A stretch of 45,411 nucleotides of DNA from Methylobacterium hispanicum (GTDB taxonomy: Bacteria; Pseudomonadota; Alphaproteobacteria; Rhizobiales; Beijerinckiaceae). Below the pieces are notes generated by a model. It did not search any database, was not told the DNA's origin, and saw nothing but the letters and a program-made list of their open reading frames with translations. Within the stretch, counting starts at the first letter, position 1. Each line of letters opens with the position of its first letter. Position numbers and translations under genes: made by a program. The stretch lies in NCBI RefSeq assembly GCF_022179285.1, contig NZ_BPQO01000042.1, positions 1-45,411 on the forward strand, written 5' to 3'. Shown piece by piece: positions 1 through 7,904 of this stretch.

Positions 1-108
1 GTCGTCGAGAGCCCGGTCTCGGAGGCGCGCCTGCGCGCCATGTTCGAGGCCGTCGACGCCGTCCTGCGCCAGAACCCAGAGGTCGGCGCCTACAACCAGA
101 CCATCTAG
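1..108 (+). CDS. C-terminal end of an unidentified protein (partial)
   Basis: The frame is open from the left edge and ends in TAG at 106-108, leaving 35 residues that finish in VGAYNQTI. The stretch is charged and looks helical, with codon use like the rest of the window. I do not recognise the family from so short a tail. It converges on the minus-strand gene at 116-622, with only 7 bases between them. The coding call is moderate; the function is unknown. Confidence 0.5.
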   Translation, partial: VVESPVSEARLRAMFEAVDAVLRQNPEVGAYNQTI

Positions 109-115
109 GGCCCGC

Positions 116-622
116 TCAGCGCTCCGGACCGCCCGTCGCCATCTTGCGGCGGGCGTCCGCCTGGCCGCTGACCGAGCCGTAATACTCGGCCGCGTCGCCG
201 AGCTGGGCCGAGGGCTGGCAGACCGGCGTGCAGGAATAGGAGTTCCGGTCGAGCGCGCCGCGCTGGACCGTGACGACGGAGGTCTGCGCGGCATCGACGC
301 GGATCGTCGTCTCGGCGATCATCGCGCCGGCGCCGTCGAGGGCGATGAGGTTGGTCGAGCCGAAGCTCTTGCCGGTGAGCACGATCACGCCGTTCTTCTG
401 CAGGGTCACGTCAGCGATGATCGGGTTGCCGACGATGATCGTCTGGGTCCGCTCGGGCAGGCGCATCACCTTGGCGTTGTCGACGAAGACCGTGACGACG
501 GGCGGCGTCTCCGGAGCCGCGAGGGCGGCCGAGGTCGCGATCAGGAGGCCGGCGACCGGGCCGAGGCCGGCGGCAAGACCTTTGGCGAGGCGGGGCAGGA
601 GACGGCGCATGGCTCGCGGCAC
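116..622 (-). CDS. Secreted pilus-assembly N-domain protein (CpaC N-terminal-like)
   Basis: 168 residues from a GTG at 622; an ATG at 610 is an alternative start four codons in. A hydrophobic signal segment ends in an Ala-rich cleavage region near residue 36. The following ~75 residues (VVTVFVDNAKVMRLPERTQ, then NPIIADV and GKSFGSTNL) match the N-terminal domain of CpaC/RcpA secretins, which packs in the periplasm before the secretin ring. The secretin domain itself is absent, and the C-terminal third is polar with two cysteines. It is transcribed away from the flp-cpa genes. The likely role is a periplasmic accessory of the Tad secretin, inferred from domain and neighbourhood. Export and domain are well supported; the exact role is not. 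Confidence 0.8.
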   Translation of the reverse strand: MPRAMRRLLPRLAKGLAAGLGPVAGLLIATSAALAAPETPPVVTVFVDNAKVMRLPERTQTIIVGNPIIADVTLQKNGVIVLTGKSFGSTNLIALDGAGAMIAETTIRVDAAQTSVVTVQRGALDRNSYSCTPVCQPSAQLGDAAEYYGSVSGQADARRKMATGGPER

Positions 623-998
623 TCTGGAATTCTCGGCGGCCGCCGGCCGCGCGGGCGGCGGTTCCGCATCTGGCCGCCAGAAGAGCGCGGATTGGTGAAG
701 GAAGGCCTAAGCCCGCCCGCCGGGCGGGAGTGGCCCCGCCGGCGCGGCCGGGCCGTCGCGGCCCCTCCGGCCAAGGGAAGATCCAAGCGAGGATCATGGA
801 CCGACGACAGGTTTTTGTCCTGTGCGATCGTGCCGACAACCTTTCCTTCACCAAGATTCCGGCCACGCCCGCGTGCCGGGATGAGGGGGACCGACTTAAC
901 CGAATTTCAAGGCGGCTTGAGACATCCTGCACCCGTCGCCGATCGAGACCGCAGAGCTTCGACGGCCCTCGCACGTCGTTGAACCAAGGATCGTTCCC
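623..998. promoter_or_regulatory. Divergent intergenic region upstream of flp pilin
   Basis: 376 bases separate the divergent secreted protein (start 622) from the pilin (start 999), so promoters for both should lie here. I cannot assign a convincing -35/-10 pair. A short inverted repeat, ACAGG at 807-811 and CCTGT at 819-823, lies around a T-rich loop, and an AT-richer patch runs from about 895 to 910. Frames open across the region look like chance GC-rich frames and have no family resemblance. Confidence 0.4.
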
Positions 999-1163
999 AT
1001 GAAGTCTGTCTTCAAGCGCTTCGCCTCCGACGAGTCCGGCGCCACCGCGATCGAGTACGGCATGATCGCCGCCCTGATCGCCGTGGTCATCATCGGCACC
1101 CTGAAGATCATCGGCACTCAGCTCAACGCGAAGTTCAACGCGATCTCGGCCCAGCTCAACTGA
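999..1163 (+). CDS. flp: Flp/Fap family type IVc major pilin
   Basis: A 54-residue protein starting at ATG 999, with a good ribosome binding site (AAGGA at 986-990). It has the Flp prepilin layout: a short basic leader (MKSVFKRFASDESG), the prepilin cleavage motif G14|A-T-A-I-E19-Y20, then a hydrophobic helix (MIAALIAVVIIGTL) and a polar tail. Prepilin peptidase cuts after Gly14, and the E-Y pair is the family signature. The product polymerises into the Tad adhesion pilus. It stands first in the cpa/tad cluster, separated from cpaA by a strong hairpin that may keep pilin mRNA more abundant than the machinery mRNA. Confidence 0.95.
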   Translation: MKSVFKRFASDESGATAIEYGMIAALIAVVIIGTLKIIGTQLNAKFNAISAQLN

Positions 1164-1220
1164 TCCGGACGGCGCGCCGGACCGGCGCCCGGCCGGTCCC
1201 GGGACGCGCCGGCCAACCCG

Positions 1221-1264
1221 GCGGCGCGGCCGATTCCGCCCTGGCGCGGGATCGGCCGCGCCGC
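1221..1264 (+). terminator. Strong hairpin between flp and cpaA (attenuator-like)
   Basis: A 14-base arm at 1221-1234 pairs perfectly with 1251-1264 around a 16-base loop. A second, 8-bp hairpin lies just before it (1179-1186 with 1192-1199). No clear T-run follows, so it is not a textbook intrinsic terminator. It could act as a partial terminator or as a 3' block stabilising flp mRNA. Pairing is seen directly; function is inferred. Confidence 0.55.
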
Positions 1265-1326
1265 GTTCGGGGTGCCTGTCGATTCCGCGCCGCACATCCG
1301 ACCACCCGCGCTGAGCACGAGACGCC

Positions 1327-1833
1327 ATGGCCACGCTCGGAATCCTGGTGATCTTCCCGTTCCTGATGGCCTACGCCGCGGCGAGCGACCTGTTGACCAT
1401 GCTGATCCCGAACCGGATCTCGCTGGCGCTCGTGGCGGCCTTCGCTGTCCTGGCCTGCACCGGCCTGATGTCGGCGCAGGAGATCGGCCTGCATCTGGGC
1501 GCCGCCGCGCTCGTCCTCACCGTCACCTTCGCCCTGTTCGCCTTCGGGGTGATCGGCGGGGGCGACGCCAAGCTGGCCGCCGCGACCGCGCTGTGGCTCG
1601 GCTTCGACGGCCTCGTCGATTATCTCCTGGTCGCCTCGCTGCTGGGCGGCGGCCTGACGCTGGCGCTCCTGGCCGCGCGCAGCCATCCCCTGCCCAGGGC
1701 CGCCGCGCGCCTGCCGTTCGTCCTGCACCTGCACGATGCCAAGACGGGCGTTCCCTACGGCATCGCGCTCGCCGCCGCGGCACTTCTCGTCTTCCCCGAG
1801 ACGGTCGTCTGGGCGCGCGCGATCTCGGCCTGA
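1327..1833 (+). CDS. cpaA: Prepilin peptidase CpaA/TadV (A24 aspartic peptidase)
   Basis: 168 residues, mostly hydrophobic, with about five or six membrane helices. Both catalytic aspartates of the A24 family are visible: Asp21 in the SDLLTMLIPN segment and Asp80 in GGGDAKL (the GxGD motif). The enzyme cleaves the Flp prepilin leader at the cytoplasmic face of the inner membrane. The length fits the short CpaA/TadV branch, which lacks the N-methylating domain of PilD. It lies directly downstream of flp and upstream of cpaB, as in most alphaproteobacterial tad loci. Confidence 0.93.
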   Translation: MATLGILVIFPFLMAYAAASDLLTMLIPNRISLALVAAFAVLACTGLMSAQEIGLHLGAAALVLTVTFALFAFGVIGGGDAKLAAATALWLGFDGLVDYLLVASLLGGGLTLALLAARSHPLPRAAARLPFVLHLHDAKTGVPYGIALAAAALLVFPETVVWARAISA

Positions 1834-1958
1834 TCGTGCCGGGATCGACACGGGCGGAACCCGGCCCGGTGACCTCCCCTTAACCATACCTACACGAATG
1901 CCCGGGCAGACTGTCCCGGACGGCGAACCCCACGCCGTCCCGGATGCCGTGGGCCGAC

Positions 1959-2759
1959 ATGCAACCAGCACGCCTTGCCGTCCTCGCCATCGCCCTCGTC
2001 GCGGGCGGTGGGGCGGCGTTTCTGATGAGCGGGGGTGACCCGCCCCCGCCCCCGCCCGTCGTGCGGGTCGAGGCACCGCCGCCCGCGCCCGTGAGCGAGG
2101 TGCTGGTCGCCGCGGCCGAGCTGCCGATGGGCCAGGTTCTCCAGGCGGCGGACCTGCGCTGGCAGAAATGGCCCGACGACGCGCTCGTGTCCGGCTACAT
2201 CGCCCGCAAGGTCAACCCGAAGGCCCTGGAGGAGACGGTCGGCGCCACGGTGCGCTCCGCCTTCCTGCCGGGCGAGCCCGTGCGCCCGCAGAAGCTCGTG
2301 CGGCCCGAGAGCGGCTTCATGGCGGCGATCCTGCCGCCGGGCATGCGCGCGGTCGCCATCGTCACCGACAGCCGCGGCACCAACTCGGCGGGCGGCTTCA
2401 TCCTGCCGAACGACCGGGTGGACGTGATCCGCACCGCCCGCGACGAGGACGGCTCGCGCGCGGGCGGCGCCGACGTGCAAACCGCGCAGACGATCCTCAC
2501 GGACGTGCGCGTCCTGGCGGTGGGTCAGCTGATCCAGGAGAAGAACGGCACCAACGTCGTCACCGGCGAGACCGCGACGCTCGCGCTCACCCCCGCCCAG
2601 GCCGAGACGATCACGCTGGCCCAGAAGGTCGGTGCTCTCTCGCTCGCGCTGCGCAGCCTCTCCGATTCCGGCCGCACCGCCGAGCCAGAGCCGCTGCAGA
2701 ACACCAACGCCCTCACGGTCGTGCGCTTCGGCGTCGCCCGTCAGCAATCCACCCGGTGA
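1959..2759 (+). CDS. cpaB: Flp pilus assembly protein CpaB/RcpC
   Basis: I chose ATG 1959, which gives MQPARLAVLAIALVAGG, a clean signal/anchor helix; an ATG five codons upstream (1944) is possible. The protein has 266 residues: the anchor, a Pro-rich linker (residues ~30-45), an SAF domain (VLVAAAELPMGQVLQAADL) and a second conserved CpaB domain. CpaB/RcpC is a periplasmic partner of the Tad secretin. The stop overlaps the cpaC start by one base (TGATG at 2757-2761), which implies translational coupling. Confidence 0.92.
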   Translation: MQPARLAVLAIALVAGGGAAFLMSGGDPPPPPPVVRVEAPPPAPVSEVLVAAAELPMGQVLQAADLRWQKWPDDALVSGYIARKVNPKALEETVGATVRSAFLPGEPVRPQKLVRPESGFMAAILPPGMRAVAIVTDSRGTNSAGGFILPNDRVDVIRTARDEDGSRAGGADVQTAQTILTDVRVLAVGQLIQEKNGTNVVTGETATLALTPAQAETITLAQKVGALSLALRSLSDSGRTAEPEPLQNTNALTVVRFGVARQQSTR

Positions 2760-4300
2760 TGGCCGCGATGCCCCGCTCCCCCGCCCGCCCCCGCGCCCGC
2801 TCGGGCCGCCGCCTGAGCCTCGGCCTGAGCCTCGGCCTGGCGCTCGCCGCCGGCACCGCCGCGGCGCAGGAGCGCCAGATCCTCGGGCCGCCGCCGGCCA
2901 TCGCCATCGGCAACGCCGAGGCCAACACCACCCGCAAGGTCGAGATGACGGCCGGGCGCTCGGTGATCATCGACCTGCCGCGCGACGCCAAGGAGGTGTT
3001 CGTGGCAAACCCCAAGGTCGCCAACGCCGTGGTGCGCTCGACCCGCAAGGTCTTCGTCATCGGCATGGAGAACGGCACCACCTCGATCTTCATCCTCGAC
3101 GCGGAGGGACGCCAGATCGCCGCCCTCGACGTCACGGTGGCGCGCGACCTCAACCTCAACGTGCTGCGCCAGATCCTCGGCCAGAGCATCCCGGGCGGGC
3201 GCTTCGACGTGCGCTCCAGCGGCGATTCGGTGCTGCTGTCGGGCTCGGTGAACTCTGCGGCGGAGGCCCAGCAGGCCATCGACATCGCCAACGCCTTCGT
3301 GGGCTCGTCGGGAGGCGGCGGCGGCGGCGGGGCCAGCAGCGCGGGCATCGCGGGCGGCGCCCGCGGGGCGGTGATCAACAACCTGACGATCCGCGGCAAG
3401 GATCAGGTGATGCTGCGCGTCACCGTCGCGGAGGTCTCGCGCACCGTCCTGAAGCAGCTCGGCGTCAACCTGAGCGGCGGCTGGTCGAACCTCAACTTCG
3501 TGAACGCCGCACCGCTCGCCGTGTCCGGCGGCCAGTTCCCCAACGGCAACCTGATCTCCGGCACGATCACGGGGGCGGGCGGCGCGAGCCTGACGGCGAC
3601 GCTGAAGGCCTTCGAGCAGGCGGGCGTCTCGCGCATCCTCGCCGAGCCGACGCTCACCGCGATCTCGGGCGAGTCGGCCAAGTTCACCGCGGGCGGCGAG
3701 TTGCCGGTCCCGTCGAGCCAGTCCTGCACGCCGGCCCTCGTCCCCGGGCAGCAGCCGACCTGCGTCGTCGGCATCGCGTTCAAGAAGTACGGCGTCAGCC
3801 TGAACTTCACGCCCGTGGTCCAGTCCGAGAACCGGATCTCGATCCGCGTCGGAACCGAGGTCAGCGAGGTCGATCCGCAGAACTCCTACAGCTTCGTCAG
3901 CGGCAACGCGACGACCGCCGTGCCGGGCCTGACGGTGCGCAACTCCGAGACGACCGTCGAGCTGCCCTCGGGCAGCACCATGATGACGGCCGGCCTGATC
4001 CAGCAGAAGAGCAAGGCGGCGGTCTCCGGCCTGCCGGGCCTCGTCAACCTGCCGATCCTGGGCGCCCTGTTCCGCAGCCGCGACTACCAGCGGCAGGAGA
4101 CGGAGCTGATGATCATGGTGACCCCCTACATCGCCAAGCCGATGGAGCAGCGCCAGGTCACCCGGCCCGACGAGGGCTTCGTGGACGCCACCGACGGCCA
4201 GGGCGTCCTGCTCGGACAGATCAACCGCCTCTACGGCGTGGCGGGCGCCCAGCCCCTCGGCCGCGCCTATCGCGGGCGCGTCGGCTTCATCACCGACTGA
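2759..4300 (+). CDS. cpaC: Type II/III-like secretin CpaC/RcpA
   Basis: 513 residues from ATG 2759; an ATG at 2768 is also possible. The order is an Arg-rich signal peptide to about residue 37, the CpaC N-domain (VEMTAGRSVIIDLPRDAKEV), a BON-like domain (~130-175), a poly-Gly linker near residue 183, then the secretin domain (~285-470). The secretin signature is clear (LAEPTLTAISGESAKF, then GGELPVP). It forms the outer-membrane channel through which the Flp pilus leaves the cell. The N-domain is the one found alone in the divergent gene at 116-622. The frame is open further upstream, but that part lies over cpaB and is a shadow. Confidence 0.96.
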   Translation: MAAMPRSPARPRARSGRRLSLGLSLGLALAAGTAAAQERQILGPPPAIAIGNAEANTTRKVEMTAGRSVIIDLPRDAKEVFVANPKVANAVVRSTRKVFVIGMENGTTSIFILDAEGRQIAALDVTVARDLNLNVLRQILGQSIPGGRFDVRSSGDSVLLSGSVNSAAEAQQAIDIANAFVGSSGGGGGGGASSAGIAGGARGAVINNLTIRGKDQVMLRVTVAEVSRTVLKQLGVNLSGGWSNLNFVNAAPLAVSGGQFPNGNLISGTITGAGGASLTATLKAFEQAGVSRILAEPTLTAISGESAKFTAGGELPVPSSQSCTPALVPGQQPTCVVGIAFKKYGVSLNFTPVVQSENRISIRVGTEVSEVDPQNSYSFVSGNATTAVPGLTVRNSETTVELPSGSTMMTAGLIQQKSKAAVSGLPGLVNLPILGALFRSRDYQRQETELMIMVTPYIAKPMEQRQVTRPDEGFVDATDGQGVLLGQINRLYGVAGAQPLGRAYRGRVGFITD

Positions 4301-4369
4301 GCCCCCGGCAACCGACATCCTCGGGCGGCGACGCCCGGTCCGGCACCCCGACCAGGATCTTCCCGCGCG

Positions 4370-5107
4370 ATGCACCCGCCCCTGCCCCGCCCGACCCCTC
4401 TCGCCGCGGCGGCGCTCGCCGCCCTCATCGGCACGGCGCTCGGCGCCTGCCAGGGCGACCGCACGACCACCGGCTCGGTCTACCCCCACGATTACCGCGC
4501 CCGCCACCCGATCGTGCTCGCCGACGACGCCCGCACGCTCGACGTCTTCCCGAACGGGACCGGGCATCTCGATCCGCGCCAGGCCGCCGACGTCGATGCG
4601 TTCGTGCTGGAGTACCGGCGCTACGGCCGCGGCACGCTGACGGTCGAGGTGCCGCGCGGCGTGGCGCCCGGCGTCGGCGCCGCGACCGAGCGCACCGTCG
4701 CGACCGTGCGGCGGCTGGCGGCCTCGGGCGGCGTGGGCGCGGGCGAGCTGGTCCTCTCGGGCTACCCGGTGGCCAATCCGGGCCTCGCGGCGCCGGTACG
4801 GCTCGGCTTCCAGCGCCTGCAGGCGCGGGTCGCCGACAAGTGCGGGCTGTTCCCGCAGGATCTCGGCTTCAGCACGCCGATGACGAACCTGCGCAACGAG
4901 CCGGCCTGGAACCTCGGCTGCGCCACGCAGGCCAACGTCGCGGCCCAGGTCGCCGACCCGGTGGATCTCGTGCGGGGCCGCACCGAGGGCCGGATCGACA
5001 CCGCCCGCCGGGTCAAGGACATCGGCCAGATCCGCGACGGCAAGGATCCGTCAACCAACTGGCGGCAGGATGGCCAGACGAACGTGGGCAGCCGCCTGGG
5101 CCTCTGA
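4370..5107 (+). CDS. cpaD: Pilus assembly lipoprotein CpaD
   Basis: 245 residues with a lipoprotein signal ending in the lipobox L-G-A-C, lipidated Cys27. The body matches CpaD: an early DDARTLDVFPNGTGHLDPRQ segment, a middle resembling the peptidoglycan/OmpA-like fold of the family, and a conserved C-terminal block (NLGCATQANVAAQVADP). CpaD is an outer-membrane lipoprotein needed for stability of the CpaC secretin. It lies 69 bases after cpaC and 55 before cpaE, the usual place in alphaproteobacterial clusters. Confidence 0.92.
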   Translation: MHPPLPRPTPLAAAALAALIGTALGACQGDRTTTGSVYPHDYRARHPIVLADDARTLDVFPNGTGHLDPRQAADVDAFVLEYRRYGRGTLTVEVPRGVAPGVGAATERTVATVRRLAASGGVGAGELVLSGYPVANPGLAAPVRLGFQRLQARVADKCGLFPQDLGFSTPMTNLRNEPAWNLGCATQANVAAQVADPVDLVRGRTEGRIDTARRVKDIGQIRDGKDPSTNWRQDGQTNVGSRLGL

Positions 5108-5162
5108 ACCAGCCCCTGCCGCGAACCTCCCCGCTCCGGACCCGAGACGGAACACCTGACCC

Positions 5163-6416
5163 ATGCCGGACCCCTCCGAGACACCCGAGCGCATGATCGC
5201 ACCGGTGCCGCGGATCACCATCCAGGCCTTCTGCGAGACGCCCGAGACCGCCGCGACCGTCGAGGGCGCGGGCGCCGACCGGCGCCTGCAGAAGGCCCAT
5301 CTCAAGGTGCAGATGGGCGGCGCCGCCGCGGCGGTGGAGGCCTACCGCAGCGCGCCGACGCCCAACGTCATCCTGATCGAGACGCAAGGGGCCCGCACCA
5401 AGCCGCTCGAGTACCTCGACCAGCTGGCCGAGGTCTGCGACGAGGGCACGCGGGTCATCGTCATCGGCCACGTCAACGACGTCGGCCTCTACCGGCAGTT
5501 CATCCAGCGCGGCGTGAGCGACTACCTGATCGCGCCGGTCGATCCGCTGGACCTGATCGCCTCGATCTCTGACCTGTTCTCGGCGCCGGGCGTGAAGCCG
5601 GTCGGGCGCACCGTCGCGGTCTGCGGCGTGCGCGGAGGGGTCGGCGCCTCGACCATCGCCCACAACCTGGCCTGGACGATCGCCCGCAGCCAGAAGCTGC
5701 AGACCGTGATCGCCGACCTCGACATCGCCTTCGGCACCGCGAGCCTCAACTTCAACCAGGATCCGCCCCAGGGCATCGCCGAGGCGGTGTTCGCGCCCGA
5801 GCGGCTCGACTCGGCGCTGGTGGAGCGCCTCCTCTCGAAGTGCAGCGAGCACCTGAGCCTGCTCTCGGCGCCCGCCACCCTCGACCGGACGATCGATCTC
5901 TCCGAGCCCGCCTTCGACGGGCTGATCGAGCACCTGCGCGCGGCCGTGCCCTGCATCGTGCTCGACGTGCCCCATCTCTGGAGCGCGTGGTCGCGCCGCG
6001 TGCTGACGGGCGCGGACGAGCTGGTGATCGTGAGCGGGCCCGACCTCGCCTCGCTGCGCAACGCCAAGAACCTGCTGACCGCGCTCCAGCACGGGCGGCC
6101 GAACGATCGGGCCCCGCGCATCGTCCTCAACGGCGCGGGCATGCCCAAGCGCCCCGAGATCGGCGCGGCGGAGTTCGCCAAGGCGCTCGACACGACGCTC
6201 GCCGCCACGATCCCCTTCGAGCCGGCCCTGTTCGGCACGGCGGCCAACAACGGCCAGATGATCGCCGAGGTGCAGGCGGGATCGAAGGTGGCCGACATGT
6301 TCTCCGAGCTCGCCGCCACGATCCTCGGCCGGCCCGAGCCGCGCCGGACCCGCGCGAACCTGCTCGAACCGCTTCAGCCGCTCCTGGCCAAGCTCGCCCG
6401 CCGCAAGGCGTCCTGA
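5163..6416 (+). CDS. cpaE: Pilus localisation ATPase-like protein CpaE/TadZ
   Basis: 417 residues. Residues ~15-140 form a receiver-like domain (NVILIETQGARTKPLEYLDQL; VIVIGHVNDVGLYRQF). A MinD/ParA-type domain runs from ~150 to 400. The deviant Walker A loop reads GVRGGVGASTIAHN: the two lysines of the standard KGGxGK(T/S) motif are Arg and Ala here. DLDIAFG and a later LDVPH are the following switch-like strands. CpaE/TadZ places the pilus machine, often at the pole. An inner ATG at 5193 is another possible start. ATP binding may survive, but the altered loop makes hydrolysis doubtful. Confidence 0.92.
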   Translation: MPDPSETPERMIAPVPRITIQAFCETPETAATVEGAGADRRLQKAHLKVQMGGAAAAVEAYRSAPTPNVILIETQGARTKPLEYLDQLAEVCDEGTRVIVIGHVNDVGLYRQFIQRGVSDYLIAPVDPLDLIASISDLFSAPGVKPVGRTVAVCGVRGGVGASTIAHNLAWTIARSQKLQTVIADLDIAFGTASLNFNQDPPQGIAEAVFAPERLDSALVERLLSKCSEHLSLLSAPATLDRTIDLSEPAFDGLIEHLRAAVPCIVLDVPHLWSAWSRRVLTGADELVIVSGPDLASLRNAKNLLTALQHGRPNDRAPRIVLNGAGMPKRPEIGAAEFAKALDTTLAATIPFEPALFGTAANNGQMIAEVQAGSKVADMFSELAATILGRPEPRRTRANLLEPLQPLLAKLARRKAS

Positions 6417-6446
6417 CCCCGGCTCCAGAGCCCGAGGAGGCCCGCC

Positions 6447-7904
6447 ATGTTCGGTCGCAGAAGCGCCGTCGCCCACCCGGCCTCCCCGGCGGGCGCCGCC
6501 CTGGCCGCCGCGCCGGTCGCGCAGGCGGCGGTCCCCGTCCTCCAGCAGCCCGACGCGCCCGCCCGGCGCCCCGACCCGATCCCGGTCTCCGCGCCGGTCG
6601 TGGTCGAGACGCAGCGCTCGGAGGAATACTATCGCACCAAGAGCATGATCTTCGGCGCGCTGATCGAGGCGATTGACCTCACCCAGCTCGCCCGCCTCGA
6701 CGGCGAGACGGCGCGCGAGGAGATCCGCGACATCGTCTCGGAGATCATCGGCCTCAAGAACATCGTCCTGTCGATCTCCGAGCAGGAGGAGCTGCTCGAC
6801 GACATCTGCAACGACGTGCTCGGCTACGGCCCGCTGGAGCCGCTGCTCGCCCGCGACGACATCGCCGACATCATGGTCAACGGCGCGAACCGGACCTTCA
6901 TCGAGGTCGGCGGCAAGATCCAGCTCACCAGCGTGCGCTTCCGCGACAACCATCAGCTGATGAACATCTGCCAGCGCATCGTCTCCCAGGTGGGCCGGCG
7001 CGTCGACGACGCCTCGCCGATCTGCGATGCGCGCCTGCCGGACGGCTCGCGCGTCAACGTGATCGCGCCCCCGCTCTCCATCGACGGGCCGGCGCTCACC
7101 ATCCGCAAGTTCAAGAAGGACAAGCTCACCCTCGACCAGCTCGTGCGCTTCGGCGCGATCTCGCCGGAGGGCGCCGAGATCCTGAAGATCATCGGGCGCT
7201 CGCGCTGCAACGTGGTGATCTCGGGGGGCACGGGCTCGGGCAAGACGACCCTGCTCAACTGCCTCACCGCCTTCATCGAGCACGACGAGCGCATCATCAC
7301 CTGCGAGGACGCGGCCGAGCTGCAATTGCAGCAGCCCCACGTGGTGCGCCTGGAGACGCGGCCGCCCAACATGGAGGGCCAGGGCCAGGTCACCATGCGC
7401 GACCTCGTCAAGAACTGCCTGCGCATGCGGCCCGAGCGCATCATCGTCGGCGAGGTGCGCGGACCGGAGGCCTTCGACCTCCTGCAGGCGATGAACACCG
7501 GCCACGACGGCTCGATGGGGACGCTGCACGCCAACTCGCCGCGCGAGTGCCTGTCCCGCATCGAGTCGATGATCTCGATGGGCGGCTTCACCCTGCCCTC
7601 GCGGACGCTGCGGGAGATGATCGTCGGCTCGATCGACGTGGTGATCCAGGCGATGCGCCTGCGCGACGGCTCGCGCCGGATCACGCACATCACCGAGGTG
7701 ATCGGCATGGAGGGCGACGTGATCACCACGCAGGACGTCTTCCTCTACGACATCGTGGGCGAGGACCAGAACGGCCGCCTGATCGGGCGCCACCGCTCGA
7801 CCGGGATCGGCCGGCCGAAATTCTGGGAGCGCGCCCGCTACTACGGGCTGGAGCAGAAGCTCTCCGCGGCGCTCGACGCCGCCGAGACGGGAGCGGCGGC
7901 GTGA
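6447..7904 (+). CDS. cpaF: Tad pilus secretion ATPase CpaF/TadA
   Basis: 485 residues. After a disordered Ala/Pro-rich head (~1-55) comes the CpaF N-terminal helical domain (~60-170), then the RecA-like motor. Walker A is GGTGSGKTT with Lys266; the Asp box (ITCEDAAELQL), Walker B region (RMRPERIIVGEVRG) and His box (MNTGHDGSMGTLHANSP) follow in order. It powers extension, and in some systems retraction, of the Flp pilus at the inner membrane. Its stop overlaps the tadB start by four bases (GTGA, 7901-7904), so the two are probably coupled. Confidence 0.97.
   Translation: MFGRRSAVAHPASPAGAALAAAPVAQAAVPVLQQPDAPARRPDPIPVSAPVVVETQRSEEYYRTKSMIFGALIEAIDLTQLARLDGETAREEIRDIVSEIIGLKNIVLSISEQEELLDDICNDVLGYGPLEPLLARDDIADIMVNGANRTFIEVGGKIQLTSVRFRDNHQLMNICQRIVSQVGRRVDDASPICDARLPDGSRVNVIAPPLSIDGPALTIRKFKKDKLTLDQLVRFGAISPEGAEILKIIGRSRCNVVISGGTGSGKTTLLNCLTAFIEHDERIITCEDAAELQLQQPHVVRLETRPPNMEGQGQVTMRDLVKNCLRMRPERIIVGEVRGPEAFDLLQAMNTGHDGSMGTLHANSPRECLSRIESMISMGGFTLPSRTLREMIVGSIDVVIQAMRLRDGSRRITHITEVIGMEGDVITTQDVFLYDIVGEDQNGRLIGRHRSTGIGRPKFWERARYYGLEQKLSAALDAAETGAAA

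Noticed and set aside
2168..2758. Upstream extension of the cpaC frame through cpaB
   Set aside because: CpaB motifs lie in the other frame, and cpaC has a normal signal peptide at ATG 2759.
5013..7793. Antisense frame of over 900 codons across cpaE and cpaF
   Set aside because: No motif is present and it is fully covered by two well-identified pilus genes on the other strand.
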